Assembly: GCF_013744875.1 (NCBI RefSeq)
Contig: NZ_CP059399.1
Span: 4,836,001-4,900,000, forward strand
Direction of reading: 5' to 3'
DNA: 64,000 nucleotides
From: Nocardia huaxiensis
GTDB lineage: Bacteria; Actinomycetota; Actinomycetes; Mycobacteriales; Mycobacteriaceae
Of the stretch, positions 60,576-64,000 are shown piece by piece (the stretch's first letter is position 1; every line of letters begins with the position of its first letter). A model generated the notes under the pieces. It saw nothing but the letters and a program-made list of their open reading frames with translations, was not told the DNA's origin and did not search any database. Made by a program: the position numbers and the translations under genes.

Positions 60576-63500
60576 CGAGAAGATGCTGGAGAACCTGCGG
60601 TGGGTGACCGCGGAGTTGCAGAAGACCCGCCGTGACCATCGAGAGCTGGAATCGGCTGCGTCCGAACCGATTGCGATCGTGGGGATGGGATGCCGCTTTC
60701 CGGGCGGGGTCACCTCGCCCGAGCAGCTGTGGGAGCTGGTCGCCGACGCGCGGGACGTGATCGGCGAGTTCCCGGGCGATCGCGGCTGGGACGTGGACGG
60801 GCTGTACGATCCGGACCCGGCCGCTGCCGGGCGGACCTACACGCGGTCGGGCGGATTCCTGTACGACGCAGCCGAATTCGACGCCGGATTCTTCGGGATC
60901 AGCCCGCGCGAAGCCCTCGCGATGGATCCGCAGCAGCGGCTGCTGCTGGAGGTCTCGTGGGAGGCGCTCGAGCGGGCCGGGATCGACCCGAAATCGTTGC
61001 GGGGCAGCGATACCGGTGTCTACACCGGCGTCATGTACCACGACTACGCGGGCCGCATGCGGGAGGTGCCGCGCGAGGTCGAGGGCTACCTCGGTTTCGG
61101 CAGCGCCGGCAGCGTCGCCTCCGGGCGCGTGTCCTATGTGCTGGGGCTGGAAGGGCCCGCGGTGTCGGTGGACACCGCGTGCTCATCGTCGCTGGTGGCC
61201 CTGCATCAGGCGGTGTCCGCGCTCCGGTCGGGGGAGTGCGGGCTCGCGCTGGTCGCCGGTGTGACGGTGATGTCGACACCGGTGAACTTCGTGGAATTCT
61301 CCCGGCAGCGCGGGCTTTCGGCCGATGGCCGGTGCCGGGCGTTCGCCGCGTCCGCGGACGGGACCGGATGGGCCGAGGGCGCGGGCGTGCTGGTGGTGAC
61401 CCGGCTGTCCGAGGCGCTGCGGCGTGGCCACGAGGTGCTGGCGGTGGTGCGCGGGTCGGCGGTGAACCAGGACGGCGCGTCCAACGGACTGTCCGCGCCC
61501 AACGGTCCCTCGCAGCAGCGCGTGATTCGGCGGGCACTGGCGAACGCGCGCGTGTCGCCCGCCGAGGTCGACGTGGTCGAGGCGCACGGAACCGGCACCA
61601 CGCTGGGTGATCCGATCGAGGCGCAGGCCCTGCTGGCCACCTACGGCCAGGACCGGCGTTCGCCGCTGCTGCTGGGCTCGCTCAAGTCGAATATCGGTCA
61701 TACCCAGGCGGCGGCGGGAGTGGCCGGTGTGATCAAGATGGTCATGGCCCTGCGGCACGGGGTGGTGCCACCGACCCTGCATGTCGATGAGCCGACGCCG
61801 CACGTGGATTGGACGGCGGGTGCTGTCGAGCTGGTGACCGAGGCAGTGCCGTGGCCGGAGGTGGATCGGCCGCGGCGGGCGGCGGTGTCGAGTTTCGGTG
61901 TGAGCGGGACCAATGCGCATGTGGTGCTCGAACAAGCGCCGGTGGTCGAGGCGGCTGCTGCGGTGTCATCGGCTCCGCTCGACATGCCGGTTCCATGGGT
62001 GCTGTCCGCGCGCAGCCGGGACGCACTGGCAGGGCAGGCGCGCGCCCTGGCGCGGTTCATTGCCGACCACCCGTCGGTGGATGTGTTCGATGTGGCTGCC
62101 GCACTGGTGGATACGCGTTCGCGGTTCGAACATCGCGCGGTGGTGACGGCTGCCGATCGGGACGGGCTCGTCTCGGGTCTTCAGGCCGTAGCCGGTGCGG
62201 AGCCGGCGTCCGGTGTGGCCGAAGGGGTGGCCGGAGCCGGTGGGACGGCGTTCGTGTTCCCGGGGCAGGGCGCGCAGTGGCTCGGCATGGGACGCGAACT
62301 CTACGAGGCATTTCCGGAGTTCGCTAGCGAATTGGACAGGGTCGCAGCGGCATTGGACACGCGACTGGGCTGCTCACTCCGGTCGATCATGTGGGGTGAC
62401 GACGAAACACTCTTGAACAGAACCGGTTTCACGCAGGCGGCACTGTTCGCCGTGGAGGTCGCACTCTTCCGGCTGCTGGCCGGCTGGGGTGTGCATCCAG
62501 ACTTCGTTGCCGGGCACTCGATCGGTGAACTGGCCGCCGCGTATGTCTCGGGCGTGTGGTCGCTCGAGGACGCCGCCACACTCGTGGCCGCGCGCGGCCG
62601 TCTCATGGACGCCCTGCCGGCGGGCGGTGTGATGGCGGCAGTGCAGGTCGGCGAAGCGGAGGTGCTGGCGCTGCTGACCGACGACTGCGGGGTGGCCGCC
62701 GTCAACGGACCGGATTCGGTGGTCGTGTCCGGTGCCGGGGAAGCGATCGCGAAGATCGTCGAGACACTGCGGGCGCAGGGGCGGCGGACGAAACAATTGA
62801 CCGTGTCGCATGCGTTCCACTCGCCGCTCATGACGCCCATGCTGGACGAATTCGCCACTGTCGCACAGGGTATCGCCTACGCCGAGCCGCGCATTCCGAT
62901 CGTGTCCACCCGCACCGGCGCCCTCGCGGACGAGTCGCTGCGCACGCCCGCACACTGGGTCGACCATGTGCGTGACACGGTGCGGTTCGCGGACGGCATC
63001 GAATCGCTGGGCGCGCTGGGCGTGACCCGCTTCGTCGAGCTGGGTCCGGCGGGCGGTCTGTCCGCGCTGATCGAACAGGCCGTGAATCGACAGGATCTGG
63101 TGACGGTGTCCGCCCTGCGGCCGGGGCACAGCGAATCGGCCACCGTGCTCGCGACCCTCGCCCAAATCGAGGTGTCCGGCGGTGGCGTGGACTGGCCATC
63201 GGTGCTGCGGGGTCGTGGCGGCCGCCGGGTGGACCTGCCGACCTATGCGTTTCAGCGGCAGCGGTACTGGCTCGAAACCGACACCGCCGCAGGTGATGCG
63301 GCGAGTCTCGGCCTCGGAGACGCCAGACATCCGCTGCTGGGTGCGGTGGTGGAGCTGGCCGAGGACGAGGGCTGGGTGTTCACCGGGCGCGTGTCCCTGC
63401 GGACCCATCCCTGGCTGGCCGATCACGCCGTGGACGGTGCGGTGTTGTTGCCCGGCAGCGCATTCGCCGAACTGGCATTGCGAGCCGCACGAGAGGTCGG

Positions 63501-64000
63501 GTGCGGCGGAGTGCGTGAGCTGACGCTGGTCGCACCATTGGTGATACCCGAGCACGGCGGCGTTTCGCTACAGGTACGTGTCTCCGCTGCCGATACTGCT
63601 GGGGCACACGCCATCTCGATCACCTCGCGCACGGGCGACGCGCCCCGCGTCCTGCACGGGCAGGGCACGCTGGCTCTGATACCGGTGTCGCACGAATCGT
63701 CGGTGAACGAGCTGCCCGCCGGCGCGAGCGAGGTCGATGTGGCCGACGGCTACCGCCGGCTCGCGGACAACAAGATCGACTACGGCCCTGCGTTCCGTGG
63801 CGTTCGAGCCGCATGGCGGGTGGGGGAGGAGGTCTTCGCGGAAGTACAGCTGCCCGACGTGGTCCTAGGGGAGGCAAGCGGTTTCGCTGTTCATCCCGCG
63901 CTGCTGGATGCCGCGATTCACTCCCTGGCGATCGGCGACCGCCCGGGAGGCGAGATCGGCCTCCCGTACTCCTGGAGTGACCTGAGCCTGCGCACCACCG
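60568..64000 (+). CDS. modular type I polyketide synthase, 3' end outside window
   Basis: Only 1144 codons are visible. After an N-terminal docking helix ([12 protein letters not shown]) come a KS with Cys205 (DTACSSS), an AT with GHSIG near 649 and HAFH at 748 (malonyl-specific), and a DH with His953 (HxxxGxxxxP). The ATG overlaps the previous PKS stop by eight bases. The module would extend the chain with an unbranched acetate unit and, if a KR follows beyond the window, form a double bond. Only the AT departs clearly from the preceding module; the KS and DH are close to it, indicating module duplication with AT exchange. Confidence 0.92.

Overview
The window is high-GC actinobacterial DNA, most likely from Nocardia or a close mycolic-acid-containing relative. 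The signs are an antigen-85-like esterase, an EspR-type nucleoid regulator, an IrrE/MAB_1171c-type membrane gene pair, an endoglycoceramidase-like GH5 enzyme, many GTG/TTG starts and 4-nt ATGA/GTGA overlaps. The genus assignment is inference.

1-9.9 kb: lipid and redox genes. These are an SDR, a CocE/NonD hydrolase, and a GntR-centred group (UbiB/ABC1 kinase, flavin monooxygenase, methyltransferase) in which two promoters share the operator CTGTC-N3-GACAG. From 7.9 to 9.9 kb lies a graveyard: a P450 heme-loop relic, a frameshifted GGDEF relic, the 3' part of a tRNA-Met(CAU) with its terminator (a likely old attachment site), an acyl-CoA synthetase relic and, up to 11.3 kb, an aldehyde dehydrogenase pseudogene.

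11.3-25.4 kb: an SDR and a divergent PucR-type regulator separated by four 13-bp tandem repeats, a 28-codon candidate gene, a run of three secreted proteins (unknown, Ag85-like, GH5), TetR/SRPBCC, a frameshifted serine hydrolase, PlsC, MarR/amidohydrolase, two secreted proteins, and an XRE regulator translationally coupled to an ABM-domain protein.

25.4-34 kb: a run of small orphan genes of the kind seen as immunity or accessory proteins (TY-Chap-like, DUF6461-like, SUFU), with an IS5-type transposase scar. Then come a Tat-exported DUF1254 protein and a two-gene protease operon (M8-like zinc protease, and a trypsin-like protease fused to an alpha/beta hydrolase).

34-41.4 kb, the most striking locus: seven genes joined end to end by 4-13 nt overlaps behind a sigma-A-type promoter whose spacer is a near-perfect Fur/Zur-family box. 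They encode an ATP-grasp ligase, a DUF364-like protein, a cysteine-synthase-fold PLP enzyme, a dipeptide-epimerase-type enolase, an MFS exporter, a SAM methyltransferase and a PduX-like GHMP kinase. I read this as a candidate metal-starvation-induced, NRPS-independent metallophore pathway.

41.4-64 kb: a regulatory trio (IrrE-like protease, MAB_1171c-like membrane protein, EspR-like regulator), then a second cluster behind three copies of ATGCYACAGCAT. It encodes a Cys-less KAS III-like enzyme, MFS, FAD/NAD(P) enzyme, a second ATP-grasp plus dipeptide epimerase pair, a dipeptidase, a second MFS and two modular type I PKS genes. The first PKS (KSQ-AT-ACP, KS-AT-DH-KR-ACP) contains the fossil of a former gene boundary. 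The second PKS runs off the window end.
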